From Eriocheir sinensis (Eukaryota > Arthropoda > Malacostraca > Decapoda > Varunidae): 64,000 bases of DNA. How positions within the stretch are numbered: the first letter of the stretch is position 1; every line of letters begins with the position of its first letter. The position numbers were made by a program, and so were the translations under genes. Where the stretch lies: contig NW_026111616.1 in NCBI RefSeq assembly GCF_024679095.1, forward strand, positions 328,501 to 392,500, read 5' to 3'. The notes under the pieces were generated by a model, which saw only the letters and a list, made by a program, of their open reading frames with translations, was not told the DNA's origin and did not search any database. Positions 17,993 to 28,582 of the stretch are shown one piece after another.

Positions 17993-20900
17993 GAGTAGGT
18001 AGGAAAACACTTACCGAACGGGCGTGAGCTACTCCCGATGAGGATATATGGGAAGCGAGGAGGGTGCTGAAGCCCTTCAAAGACCCTTCCCATGTCCTCA
18101 CTAACCGTTTCCCTTTTGTCTCATCAACACCAGAGAGCAGTTCAGCATGCTCTCAAAAGACAGTTCCTCTCTTTTTCTACACCACACTACATTCACACAA
18201 CACACACACCTTTTTCCAAAATTCAAAATGGCTAACGAAAACACCGCCTCGGAGTCCCCGCCCTGGGGGGGGGGACCATAAATTCCCACAGGGAGGACTC
18301 CCCTTCTGACTGCCGACTTGAGAAGTGCCCTGATAACTCCTCGAACCTCCTCCTTATCAATTTCTGCAACATTCGCGGTCTTCGTTCTAATAATTTTCAT
18401 TCTATGGAACACCATCTCTCCTCCTCTAAACCTCACCTTCTCTTCCTCACCGAAACACAGATTTCTGAGGCTACTGACAGCAACCTCTACTCTGTTCCCT
18501 CCTACTATCTCTATCCTAAATTTCAATCTAAAGCTGGATGTTGCACCTACGTGCGCAATGACAACACTTGCTCTCGTGCCCACGACCTTGACTCTTCTGA
18601 ATTTTCCACCATTTGGCTAAGACTTCATTGTCATTTTATTACTAAATACATCTGTGCTGTTTATCTCTCGCCTAACTCTACTAACTATGTAAAATTCTTT
18701 GACTATTTGAACTCTAAAGTGGAGCACATCTTGACTCACTCTCCCTTTGCTGAAATCTCCATCTTGGGAGATTTCAATGTTCACCACCAGCTTTGGCTTT
18801 CATCATCTTTCACTGACCAGCCTGGTGAACAAGCCTACAACTTTGCTCTCCTCAACGACCTAGAGCAGTGGGTTCAGCACCCTACTCGTATTCCCGACCG
18901 TCTTGGAGACAGGCCCAACATTCTAGGCCTCTTCCTTACCTCTAATCCTTCTGCTTACTCTGTCAAACTGTTCTCTCCGTTGGGCTCCTCCGATCATAAC
19001 CTTATTTCTGTATCCTGTCTTATCGCTCCTGTACATCCTCTGGACCCACCGAAGAGGCGATGCTTCTGGCATTTTGCTTCAGCTCGGTGGGACGACCTGA
19101 GGATGTACTTTTCCGATTTCCCGTGGAATGATTACTGCTTCCTGGAGAGAGACCCCTCTGTGTGTGCTCAGCGCATCACAGAGGTGATTGTCTCTGGAAT
19201 GGAGGCATACATTCCACGTACTTTCTCTACTCCTCATGCTAAAAAGCCTTGGTTTAATCATGCTTGTTCTCGTGCTATTAAAGATAGAGAGGCAGCTCAC
19301 AAAAGGTTCCAGAGCCTTCGAACTCCCGCTAACTTTGATCTTTACATTTCAGCCCGGAATCGTGCCAAATCTATTCTCCGACTTACCAAAACTTCTTTCA
19401 TTAATAGAAAATGTCAACACCTTGCTTCTTCTAATTCTTCCCGTGACTTCTGGCATCTAGCCAAAAATATCTCCTCCAATTTCACTTCTTCCTCTTTCCC
19501 TCCTCTCCTTAACCCTGACGGCAGCACTGCCGTCTCATCTGTCTCTAAAGCTGAACTCTTCGCTCAAACTTTCTGTAAGAACTCCACCCTGGACGATTCT
19601 GGGCATATTCCTCCTACTCATCCCCCCTCTGACTCCTTTATGCCTGTTATTAAGATTCTTCCAAATGATGTTTTCTATGCCCTCTCTGGCCTCAACTCTC
19701 AGAAGGCTTATGGACCTGATGGAGTGCCTCCTATTGTCCTTAAAAACTGTGCTTCTGTGCTGACACCCTGCCTGGTCAAACTCTTTCGTCTCTGCCTATC
19801 AATATCTATCTTTCCTTCCTGCTGGAAGTATGCCTTTGTACAGCCTGTGCCTAAGAAGGGTGACTGTTCCAATCCCTCAAACTACCGCCCTATAGCTTTA
19901 CTTTCCTGTCTATCTAAATCTTTTGAATCAGTCCTTAACCGGAAGATTCAAAAGCACCTTTCCACGTCTAACCTTCTATCTGATCGCCAGTATGGATTCC
20001 ACAAGGGGCGTTCTACTGGCGATCTTCTTGTTCTCATAACTGACTCTTGGTCATCCTCTCTCTGTCGTTTCGGTGAAACTTTCTCTGTTGCGCTAGACAT
20101 ATCGAAAGCCTTCGATAGAGTCTGGCACCAGTCTTTGCTTTCTAAACTGCCCTCTTTCGGATTCTATCCCTCTCTCTGTTCCTTTATCTCCAGTTTCCTT
20201 TCCGGCCGTTCTATCTCTGCGGTGGTAGACGGTCACTGCTCTTCCCCTAAACCTATCAACAGTGCCGTTCCACAGGGCTCTGTTCTATCACCCACTCTCT
20301 TCCTGTTATTCATCAATGATCTTCTTTCCATAGCAAACTGTCCTTTCCACTCATACGCCGACGACTCCGCTCTGCATTATTCATCTTCTTTCAATCGAAG
20401 ACCCTCTCAACAGGAAGTACACGACTCCAGACTGGAGGATGCAGAACGCTTAACCTCAGACCTTGCTATCATTTCCGATTGGGGCAAAAGGAACCTTGTG
20501 TCCTTCAATTCCTCAAAAACGCAACTTCTCCACCTATCAACTCGACACAATCTTCCAAACACCTATCCCCTATTCTTCGACAACACTCAGCTGTCACCTT
20601 CTTCAACACTAAACATCCTCAGTCTATCCTTAACTCAAAATCTCAACTGGAAACTTCATATCTCCTCTCTCGCTAAATCAGCTTCCTCGAGGTTGGGCGT
20701 TCTGTATCGTCTAAGCCAGTTCTTCTCCCCCGCGCAGTTGCTATCCATATACAGGGGCCTTGTCCGCCCTCGTATGGAGTATGCATCTCACGTGTGTGGA
20801 GGCTCCACTCACACAGCTCTTCTGGACAGAGTGGAGTCTAAGGCTCTTCGTCTCATCAGCTCTCCTCCTCCTACTGATAGTCTTCTACCTCTTAAATTCC

Positions 20901-21310
20901 GCCGCGATGTTGCCTCTCTTTCTATCTTCTGTCGATATTTCCACGCTGACTGCTCTTCTGAACTTGCTAACTGCATGCCTCCCCCCCTCCCGCGGCCCAG
21001 CCGCACTCGACTTTCTACTCATGCTTATCCCTATACTGTCCAAACCCCTTATGCAAAAGTTAACCAACATCTTCACTCTTTCATCCCTCACGCTGGTAAA
21101 CTCTGGAACAATCTTCCTTCATCTGTATTTCCTCCTGCCTACGACTTGAACTCTTTCAAAAGGAGGGTATCAGGACACCTCTCCTCCCGAAATTGACCTT
21201 TCTTTCGGCCACCTCTTTTGATTCTTTTTTGGGAGCAGCGAGTAGCGGGCTTTTTTATTATTGTTTTCTTTTTTTGTGCCCTTGAGCTGCCTCCTTTGTT
21301 GTAAAAAAAA
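17993..21310 (+). mobile_element. LINE-A: non-LTR retrotransposon inserted in R3 intron
   Basis: About 3.3 kb with a single long ORF, a 3' UTR and a short A-run (21303-21311). The flanking sequence reads GGCGCAAAAGAG before it and AAAAGAGCCATCATG after it, giving a likely 7-bp target duplication AAAAGAG; R1 and R2 have the uninterrupted site. No separate ORF1 is seen, so it may be 5' truncated. Sense orientation relative to the host gene. Confidence 0.92.
18404..21196 (+). CDS. LINE-A ORF2: endonuclease / reverse transcriptase
   Basis: 930 codons without a stop. Homology extends upstream of this Met: in frame, [16 protein letters not shown] is the start of the apurinic-type endonuclease, and an ATG at 18228 ([13 protein letters not shown]) joins it if the G-run at 18265-18274 differs by one base. 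Endonuclease motifs: ILGDFNV at residues 120-126, SSDHN at 195-199. Reverse transcriptase: NYRPI 493-497, DISKAFD 565-571, PQGSVLS 623-629, catalytic YADD 651-654. The C-terminus ends [14 protein letters not shown]. Motif layout fits jockey/CR1-group LINEs. It copies element RNA into DNA at a nicked target. Intactness suggests a young copy. Confidence 0.93.
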   Translation: MEHHLSSSKPHLLFLTETQISEATDSNLYSVPSYYLYPKFQSKAGCCTYVRNDNTCSRAHDLDSSEFSTIWLRLHCHFITKYICAVYLSPNSTNYVKFFDYLNSKVEHILTHSPFAEISILGDFNVHHQLWLSSSFTDQPGEQAYNFALLNDLEQWVQHPTRIPDRLGDRPNILGLFLTSNPSAYSVKLFSPLGSSDHNLISVSCLIAPVHPLDPPKRRCFWHFASARWDDLRMYFSDFPWNDYCFLERDPSVCAQRITEVIVSGMEAYIPRTFSTPHAKKPWFNHACSRAIKDREAAHKRFQSLRTPANFDLYISARNRAKSILRLTKTSFINRKCQHLASSNSSRDFWHLAKNISSNFTSSSFPPLLNPDGSTAVSSVSKAELFAQTFCKNSTLDDSGHIPPTHPPSDSFMPVIKILPNDVFYALSGLNSQKAYGPDGVPPIVLKNCASVLTPCLVKLFRLCLSISIFPSCWKYAFVQPVPKKGDCSNPSNYRPIALLSCLSKSFESVLNRKIQKHLSTSNLLSDRQYGFHKGRSTGDLLVLITDSWSSSLCRFGETFSVALDISKAFDRVWHQSLLSKLPSFGFYPSLCSFISSFLSGRSISAVVDGHCSSPKPINSAVPQGSVLSPTLFLLFINDLLSIANCPFHSYADDSALHYSSSFNRRPSQQEVHDSRLEDAERLTSDLAIISDWGKRNLVSFNSSKTQLLHLSTRHNLPNTYPLFFDNTQLSPSSTLNILSLSLTQNLNWKLHISSLAKSASSRLGVLYRLSQFFSPAQLLSIYRGLVRPRMEYASHVCGGSTHTALLDRVESKALRLISSPPPTDSLLPLKFRRDVASLSIFCRYFHADCSSELANCMPPPLPRPSRTRLSTHAYPYTVQTPYAKVNQHLHSFIPHAGKLWNNLPSSVFPPAYDLNSFKRRVSGHLSSRN

Positions 21311-21421
21311 AGAGCCATCATGTTTTTTCCTCTCTTCGTAAAAAGTCACTAAAGTATGTCTTCAGCTTAAAGGCCTCGTGGATGATGTGATTAATGTGTC
21401 TGATGGGTGACCATTTAACTC

Positions 21422-21622
21422 CTACACTCCCCTCTCGTTCTTGTAATCCGTCAGTTTCCCAATGAATAGTTCAGTGATGCCTCTTACAACTGTCGGCCAA
21501 TAATTTGCTTTTGTTGCTTTGAATTTCGTTTCCCATGACTGGTTCCATTCGTGAGTCCCGTCTGGATCATCCCGGAGTATTTTTAAGTCCTTCTCAGTTT
21601 CTACTTTCCTCATGGTCTTCAT
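21422..21622 (-). other. Minus-strand open frame, copy 3 of the 66-codon frame
   Basis: MKTMRKVETEKDLKILRDD..., ending NERGV. See 6015-6215 for discussion. Coding status unproven. Confidence 0.28.
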
Positions 21623-21657
21623 TTCTCTCCACCATATAATTTACATATTATGGGCAT

Positions 21658-21761
<104 letters not shown>

Positions 21762-21801
21762 TACTAGAAATGACAATATATAGAATTTTTAAGAATGATT
21801 A

Positions 21802-21847
<46 letters not shown>

Positions 21848-21848
21848 G
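21802..21848 (+). repeat. (TAC)n array before the R3 exon 2 acceptor
   Basis: About 15 TAC triplets. Confidence 0.95.
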
Positions 21849-21878
21849 TTAATGACTATTATAACAACTGATCAACAG

Positions 21879-22249
21879 TCATGGGGGTCCAGTATCATCA
21901 CCAGCTTGACCCACCCACACCCACACAAGACTATGTCATCGAGAACAACCTGTATGAACCTCTCCCTGGACCTGTAAACCCCACCAGAGCCAGGGATGAC
22001 CAGCAACAAGTATACGTCGTGGAGAACAACCTGTATGAACCTCTCCCTGGACCTGTAAACCCCACCAGAGCCAGGGATGACCAGCAACAAGTATACGTCG
22101 TGGAGAGCAACCTGTATGAGCCTCTCCCTGGACCTGCCAACCCTGGTGCTACATGGGAACGGCAAGGGACGGTAGTAGTGGAGAACGATCTCTATGAACC
22201 ACTCGGTGTCCCTCGTACCAGCACCACCAGAGGACACACCCATAGATGA
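21879..22249 (+). CDS. R3 exon 2: cytoplasmic tail with four YEPL repeats
   Basis: Acceptor CAACAG|TC, in frame with the exon 1 donor to give MGVQYHHQLDPP. Four YEPL motifs (two ENNLYEPL, one ESNLYEPL, one ENDLYEPL) in 27-residue units; three units fewer than R1 and R2. The first unit already has the PLPGPV ending, consistent with unequal crossing-over within the array. Ends GHTHR, TGA at 22247-22249, poly(A) signal at 22266-22271. Confidence 0.7.
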
Positions 22250-22265
22250 AGACACTGGTTTGTTT

Positions 22266-22271
22266 AATAAA
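22266..22271 (+). terminator. Polyadenylation signal, R3 (proximal)
   Basis: AATAAA 16 bases after the stop codon. A second one at 22402-22407 belongs to the duplicated terminus. Confidence 0.6.
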
Positions 22272-22283
22272 GATTCCTATAAT

Positions 22284-22420
22284 ATAACGGCAAGGGACAG
22301 TAGTCGTGGAAAATGGTCTCAATGAACCACTCAGTGTCCCTCGTACCAGCACCACCAGAGGACACACTTTGATAAAAATAAAAAATAAAAGTAATGTGTA
22401 TAATAAAGATTCCTATAATT
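22284..22420 (+). repeat. Duplicated, decayed 3' terminus of R3 tail exon
   Basis: Same arrangement as 12519-12640: the tyrosine motif is changed to GLNEPL, and a second AATAAA follows. Confidence 0.8.
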
Positions 22421-23040
22421 CACCTTGACCATGCTGACTATGGAGCTTAGATACTGTCATGAACCAACTGAATCCGCGTTCTGTTATTAAGTAAGGCTTA
22501 AGTAAGTTTAAGTAAGGTTCCTGAATTCCTGTACTTTTTATAGGAGGGGACAGCGCCGATAAGAAAACTACCACTAGGAGTCTTTTGGTTTGCCGCATAA
22601 TCTGTTTCTTGTCCAAAGGCACACAGACGGTCACAAACAGCATCATTACAGCTGATAACACTTGGACAGCAGCACAAACTCTTTCCTGGACGCTGGGCAA
22701 CAAGCACACACCGTTCCTTGCCCCACTGCCTTAGGGTCATGTTCGTAAACTTTCAGCGCCAAGCACACACATTTAACAAGGCTTTCAGGGGATTTGTGGG
22801 CATTTCCAGTGGTAGTAGTTTTATGACCTGGTGGTAGTCTGGCGAAGTTCCTGCACCATGAAGGTAAAGAAACACTCAAGATGACGTGTTTAACCTCTTC
22901 CTTGGCCTTTAGAAATGACTGAGGTAAGAGAAGGATGTGTTTGAGAATAGTGACCTTAGTGCACCGGATTGTTACTTAGCCTTGTGTTACAGCGTGTTGC
23001 CTGTGTTAAGTTAAGTCACGGTGTGTTAGTGGCCGTGTTT
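22413..23040. other. Downstream block of unit 3
   Basis: Copy of 7605-8280 and 12632-13260, with the half-arm repeat at 22745-22930. No gene supported. Confidence 0.6.
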
Positions 23041-23367
23041 CTGATTATGGTGACTTTCCAGCAGCCAGAAAATGTAAATGTTGATGGTAAATGTAATGTA
23101 AGCAAGTAAATGTAATGGTTGATGAATGCTGCAGCAGGTTTTGGCTGGTAGAGGAGGCATTCCTCAAGGTGATATATTTCGTCACCTATTTAACCGGTTT
23201 TACTTTTAATATCTCCATGTTGAATTGAATGAACACTTTCTTTGGCCTTTTGTGTTATGATTTTGTAGTAGTTAATAATGCTTGCTCACCACTTCCTGAC
23301 ATATATAAAAAGTAAACTGTCAGGGGTTAGAAAACAGTCACTTGTGAAGGGTTTGTTTGCCTTACAG

Positions 23368-23478
23368 ATGTTACTGTCTATTGGCCAGGTCGACAGTCCA
23401 ACACAGTCACTGTCAGCGCCCAAACCAAACCATATTCCCCACAATGATCCGTTATTTATACTCAATACCAGGTACTAA
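23368..23478 (+). other. Candidate terminal exon in spacer 2
   Basis: Identical in layout to 13585-13695: acceptor TTTGTTTGCCTTACAG, short open frame MLLSIGQVDSPTQ..., stop overlapping AATAAA. Confidence 0.3.
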
Positions 23479-23574
23479 TAAAGAGATTTACTATAAAGTT
23501 TCCTAAAATTCCCTCCTCCTTTTTATATTCTGTGTTTGGTTTGGGAGCTGACAAACTGCTGTATTGGCTGTAAA

Positions 23575-24609
23575 CTGTCCCATGTAACTACTTCTCCAGA
23601 CCTGATGTGGAGCACCGTTATGTTGTTATATAAAACTGTCCCTTGTAACTACTTCTCCAGACCTGATGTGGAGCACCGTTATGTTGTTATATAAAACTGT
23701 CCCATGTAACTACTTCTCCAGACCTGATGTGGAGCACCTGTATGTTGTTATATAAAACTGTTCCATGTAGCTACTTCTCCAGACCTGATGTGGAGCACCG
23801 TTATGTTGTTATATAAAACTGTCCCATGTAACTACTTCTCCAGACCTGATGTGGAGCACCGTTATGTTGTTATATAAAACTGTCCCATTTAACTACTTCT
23901 CCAGTCCTGATTTTGAGCACCTGTATGTTGTTATATAAAACTGTCCCATGTAACTACTTCTCCAGACCTGATGTGGAGCACCTGTATGTTGTTATATAAA
24001 ACTGTCCCATGTAACTACTTCTCCAGACCTGATGTGGAGCACCGTTATGTTGTTATATAAAACTGTCCCATGTAACTACTTCTCCAGACCTGATGTGGAG
24101 CACCGTTATGTTGTTATATAAAACTGTCCCATGTAACTACTTCTCCAGACCTGATGTGGAGCACCTGTATGTTGTTATATAAAACTGTCCCATGTAACTA
24201 CTTCTCCAGACCTGATGTGGAGCACCGTTATGTTGTTATATAAAACTGTCCCTTGTAACTACTTCTCCAGACCTGATGTGGAGCACCTTTATGTTGTTAT
24301 ATAAAACTGTCCCATGTAACTACTTCTCCAGACCTGATGTGGAGCACCTGTATGTTGTTATATAAAACTGTCCCATGTAACTACTTCTCCAGACCTGATG
24401 TGGAGCACCGTTATGTTGTTATATAAAACTGTCCCATGTAGCTACTTCTCCAGACCTGATGTGGAACACCGTTATGTTGTTATATAAAACTGTCCCATGT
24501 AGCTACTTCTCCAGACCTGATGTGGAACACCGTTATGTTGTTATATAAAACTGTCCCATGTAACTACTTCTCCAGACCTAGTGTGGAGCACCTGTATGTT
24601 GTTATATAA
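23575..24609 (+). repeat. 61-bp minisatellite, 17 copies
   Basis: Each unit contains ACTTCTCCAG and GTTGTTATATAAA. Units fall into CACCGTTATG and CACCTGTATG variants (one has CACCTTTATG), with a few private changes. The paralogous locus has two copies. Confidence 0.97.
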
Positions 24610-25480
24610 AACTACTGCAAGTTCTCCGTGAAGGTGTTAGTACATGTAGAAGGGTGAGTGCATACACTCTTCAGGTACTTATTTATAAACAATACTTAGG
24701 TTAGTACATGTATCTAACTGTTCTACATATGACTAGACAAAAGTATAGGACCTTGTGTGACTAGATAATTGCTCTGCTGCAGCACAGGATGTGTATCTGC
24801 TTTATAACATTACACACTGAATCTGCCTGTGATGATCTCTTGTACAATAACCACTGTCTTGATAATAAAACATCTTCCTTAGGTCTTACAGACAACAAAG
24901 TTATCTGTTTGTAGTAAACCTTGGCTGTGGCCTCTGAGGTGTGTTGATGTGCATAGTCCTGCACAATACACAGCCACTGTTTTGCACAGAACAGCATGGA
25001 AGGCACAATGTAACAATGACTAGACTAAACAGGTCAGCCGCTGGACACCCAATCTTCAAAATACAAGAGTGACTTACTAACAGGAAAACATCTACAAGCA
25101 GAACCCACAGCTACTGTAGACCCACAACCTCTACGACAGCTAATAATGTTACTGCAGTAGAGCAGCACAACCACTCAACAAAGGCCGGGTCCTCCCCTCA
25201 AGGAGTGGTGGAAGGCTGGGCAGGAAGCCAGGAGTACCTGATTGTGTAAGGCCACTGGTTGGGCAAGGCACACTGAGCGTTACTTCTCGTCCTAAGGCAT
25301 TGGGAGGGGGGAGGGCCGTTACTGGTGGACCTGCGCCTCCTCTTCATTAATTTATTTTCCAAAAACACATCTTGGAGTGAAAGACTAGTGTTCTTATCTT
25401 CTATAAATAAGTATGAGACAAGAGGCAACTTAAATTAGAGGCAAGTTCAGTGTGTGTATCACTGAGGGCTGAGGTGGAGG
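24610..25480. other. Spacer 2 sequence paralogous to spacer 1
   Basis: Follows 13915-15040 closely but lacks a segment of roughly 250-300 bp, relative to 14650-14910, at about 25340. An 81-codon minus frame at 24761-25006 is shared. The minus-strand piece B is damaged by the deletion. Confidence 0.6.
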
Positions 25481-25489
25481 GCTACTGAC

Positions 25490-25607
25490 CTGCTGGGGGG
25501 TTAGAGGCAATTCTCAGCCTGTGTCTGCGAGCCCGGGCAGGCCGAGGGGCGTCTTCTGTGTGTGACAGGAAGCTCAAGTCTCCTTGGGCTGAGGGAACCA
25601 CCAGCAC
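25490..25607 (-). pseudogene. Exon-like piece A (copy 2) of a minus-strand gene
   Basis: Frame VLVVPSAQGDLSFLSHTED..., acceptor CCCACACAG| and donor CCAGCAG|GTCAGT. It joins in phase 0 to piece C (26152-26247) upstream on the minus strand, giving ...KYGDAAK-VLVVPSAQ. Probably part of a partly duplicated gene; family unknown. Confidence 0.42.
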
Positions 25608-25649
25608 CTGTGTGGGATGAACATAATTTGGAGTTAATCCCTTGACTGC

Positions 25650-25925
25650 AGATTTCCTACAAGAAGACATCACCAAGCTATACAGGAGTGTAAGAAAAAG
25701 TGGCTGCTACAATTCAGTGAAGAAAAATATAAAGTTCTGCACCTTGGGAGGGGAAATCTAGCATACCAATACCACATGGCAAACACTCCACTATCCACCA
25801 CAGAGGCAAAGAAAGACCTATAGCATATGTTGCCAGGCTACCAGTGAAGGCGAAATCCGTGCCAATCGCAGCGGACGGGTTAATGGCAGTACAAAACAGG
25901 ATTGAGTTTGTACAAAGACAACTGA
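25650..25925 (+). mobile_element. Degenerate LINE reverse-transcriptase fragment (copy 2)
   Basis: Copy of 15208-15480 with an added frameshift (AAGCTATACAGG). Confidence 0.6.
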
Positions 25926-25929
25926 CATG

Positions 25930-26140
25930 AGGATGCGATACCTTGATACGTGATTCACCGAGGGCAACAACTCGGGTCCATTATGAGAGCTTCAACTGTT
26001 ACCCATTATCATCACTACAGTGCCAACACTTATGACATTAATTATTCTTTATTTTGAGGCAAAGCAAGCAGCGTCCTGAGCACCACTAAATGAAAACAGA
26101 TAAAATTGTTGTCTTTTCTGCTGCTCACCAAACCCTCCAT
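25930..26140. other. Unique sequence, no gene seen
   Basis: Not shared with spacer 1. Short interrupted frames only. Confidence 0.5.
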
Positions 26141-26151
26141 AACAGACTAAC

Positions 26152-26247
26152 CTTTGCAGCGTCACCGTATTTCTGTGTGTCGTCATTCCCCTCCTGCGGC
26201 AGCTTGCTGAGGTAGGGTGACGGCACCGGCCCGTGGTGACAGGTGTG
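26152..26247 (-). pseudogene. Exon-like piece C of a minus-strand gene
   Basis: 32 codons on the minus strand, HTCHHGPVPSPYLSKLPQEG then NDDTQKYGDAAK, ending in AAG|GTTAGT (donor). A CCAG acceptor precedes it after a CT-rich stretch. Composition is protein-like and non-repetitive. Phase 0 at both ends matches the start of piece A. It is absent from spacer 1. The frame also extends upstream (KPVSQ), so the acceptor position is uncertain. Confidence 0.42.
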
Positions 26248-26384
26248 CTGGCTTACAGGTTTGGCCCCAGGAAAAGTGAGTTCAAGGCAGTGGTATCAGT
26301 TATATTGCTACCACATTGATAGGCCTAAGCGCTTGTCAACGCGTTCACACAGAACCCGAGGGCCATATTCTTAAACATTTAGGC

Positions 26385-26560
26385 GTCCAAGCAAACATAT
26401 CTGGCGTGTCTGTCACGGCTTTCGTGGGAGTTTTGGGCACTTCCACGGGTAGTTTGATGACCCTTCTTTTGTAGGCTGCCGTGAACCTATGAAAACACTC
26501 ATCAGGACCCGTCTGATGTGTTTTCCGGGCTTTGGAAGTAGTTGACGTGAGAGGCGGAAA
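26385..26560 (+). repeat. Half-arm repeat upstream of R4
   Basis: CCAAGCAAACATATCTGGC ... GGGCACTTCCACGGGTAGTT ... GAGAGGCGGAAACGTCAGGG: a well-preserved direct-orientation copy. Confidence 0.65.
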
Positions 26561-26879
26561 CGTCAGGGAATACCGACCTGCTAGAGAGGAAAGTTGTCAT
26601 AGTAAGAACCGACAGTGTGTTCCAGTGTACCTTCGTTTGTGGTTCAAACTATTTTATTCTCTGATAGACGTCTGTGTATATGGCACTAATCAAACTTAGC
26701 TTTCCCCTCTGTGACACATGAAAACTTTTTTCACTATGGCAAAATAATAAGTTTTTCTGTGCCTCGCTGAGTCCGATATGTTCTGAGCGAAGCAGCGACC
26801 AAAGCACTGAATAGATAGACGAATTACTTGTAGCGCTCCTGGAAAGGTTAACTTCTGTTTTGTTGATTTGGTTGTAACA

Positions 26880-27112
26880 TCTACGGTAACATTGTGAAGA
26901 TAAACAGTGATTACCCGCACGTCACACTGGCCCTGTGTCCCGGGGTAATGGTTCTTCCCCGCTGCAGGCTCTGGGGCCAGCGAGATTGTGATGAGCGCGG
27001 CTATAACGCGTCCCCATTGTACCTTTATCTTACAAGGCTGAGGGCAAGGCTGAGGGTGACGGAGTGTCGAGTGATTACCAAACACTCATTTGTAAAGGTT
27101 GACTCTGTGGAC
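26880..27112 (+). mobile_element. SINE-B 3' body remnant upstream of R4
   Basis: Almost identical to 15505-15735 and close to 3095-3305. Confidence 0.6.
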
Positions 27113-27393
27113 AATATATAAAGATTTCCGTTGATGGCAACATAAAACTTTCATTCATGAGCGCTGTAATTACAAACCATTATCTTTTATTAATATATTT
27201 TAAAGAAAGATTGTATTTCAGCCAATAGATAAGGAAAAAACAAAACACAAACAGGAGCTATACAGTCTGTATATGGGGTAAGCGCTTAGGGTTATTAGGG
27301 GAAGTAACTCGTGAGGGAGATCGGTGCCCACACAGTAGTAGGTGTTATCCGTTTTGCTTTACGTAGATTGAGTTATTATTTCCCAAAATGTGG

Positions 27394-27399
27394 TATAAG
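27394..27399 (+). promoter_or_regulatory. TATA-like element upstream of R4
   Basis: TATAAG 163 bp before the start codon. Confidence 0.3.
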
Positions 27400-27556
27400 T
27401 TGGAAAATCTTTTCTTTACTTAGGTGGCCCGAGCTCCTCATAGTTGCAACAGTGAGTAAAGATGACAGCGTGTGTGTGCGAGACGTCGTCGAGAGGATAT
27501 CCTGTCCCATGCTCAACACGTAGGCTCGCTTCTCCACACTCAGAGATACACTCGCC

Positions 27557-28315
27557 ATGGTGCAGACCGGTGTGATTGTCGCTGCCTTGCTCGCTCTGGG
27601 TGCTGGGGGCGCCCTCAACCCAGCCTCGGCCCAGCAGTGGTGCGGCGCCCCTATTAGAAGAGTGGGATACTCGGAAGACGAAGTGATGTCTTCCAATGCA
27701 GGACGATACAATCTGTGGAGCGTGGGGTACGTGCAGCCGGGGAAAGATTTTGGAGGGATCAGCGTCAAAGTAAATTATTGGAACGTTCAACACGTAGCTT
27801 GGTTCCCTGCTGACCCTTGCTTCCCTGCCACAGGAGAGAAGTGGGAGTGGATGAAAGTGAACGTAACAAAGTACCAGGGGTGGACGAATCTTGATTTAAA
27901 ATATTGCTTCATTCGCTTTGATCTGGTTACTGATTATTGCCGAAGGACATGTGAACGCTATAATGGTGTCTCATGTGTGTGGCCCCTTGGAGGTCTGAGT
28001 GTTGTGGCTCGTGGGCCCTCAAATTGGAGAAGTGACCATCCAGGAAAAACGTGTCTTGTAAATGTGCCGAGGCCATCACACCCTCCTGTGGACATCTGCG
28101 AAAAGCCTCCTCCATTCAGGCCACCTTCAGGCAGTATCTCACCTGCAACCACCACCCAAAGCACTACATCTGCGTCTTCGTCTTCGTCAGTGGTGTTGCT
28201 GATAGTGGTGCCGGTGGTGGCGGTGGTGATACTCCTGGTGATAGTGGTGGTGGTGGTGGTGGTGGTGGTGGTCTGCCGCAGGCGACGAAGACGCAGATCA
28301 GCGGCATCACGTTAG
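27557..28315 (+). CDS. R4 exon 1 only: signal peptide, 8-Cys domain, short stalk, TM, poly-Arg
   Basis: 252 residues. Signal peptide 1-26; Cys at 29, 88, 117, 128, 132, 140, 166 and 181 (even number, so up to four disulfides); one NVT site; Ser-rich stalk about 191-210; TM about 211-239 ending in ten Val codons; Cys240 then seven Arg and SAASR. The donor CAC|GTTAGT after 28310 is intact, but no tail exon exists in the following 35 kb because the unit is cut at 28582. As it stands the gene can make only the short-tailed form, or it is a broken copy. Closest relative R3. Confidence 0.78.
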   Translation: MVQTGVIVAALLALGAGGALNPASAQQWCGAPIRRVGYSEDEVMSSNAGRYNLWSVGYVQPGKDFGGISVKVNYWNVQHVAWFPADPCFPATGEKWEWMKVNVTKYQGWTNLDLKYCFIRFDLVTDYCRRTCERYNGVSCVWPLGGLSVVARGPSNWRSDHPGKTCLVNVPRPSHPPVDICEKPPPFRPPSGSISPATTTQSTTSASSSSSVVLLIVVPVVAVVILLVIVVVVVVVVVVCRRRRRRRSAASR

Positions 28316-28379
28316 TATTGTGTCTTTTCCTTGTTGGGATTCTACGTAAGGTCACAGGTCGGTATTCCCAGACGCTTCC

Positions 28380-28582
28380 GCCTCTCACATCAACTATTTC
28401 CAAGGGCCGAAAAAGGACATCAATCGGGTTACAGTGAGTGTTTTTTAGGTTTATGACACAGAAGAAGGGTCAGACTACCAGAATGGTCATAAACTGCCCC
28501 TGGAAGTGCCCGAAGCTCCTACGAAAGCCTTGTCAAATGTGTGTGCTTGGGTTCCGAAATGTTTAAGAATGACCCTGTCGTA
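28380..28582 (-). repeat. Half of the foldback element, truncated at its centre
   Basis: The inverted arm is complete, then the shared spacer GACCCTGTCGTA breaks directly into the GGAGGAAGG minisatellite. In R1 and R3 the spacer continues into the second arm. Confidence 0.75.

Noticed and set aside
23575..24609. CRISPR-like direct repeat array
   Set aside because: Units are contiguous 61-bp minisatellite copies without unique spacers, in eukaryotic DNA.
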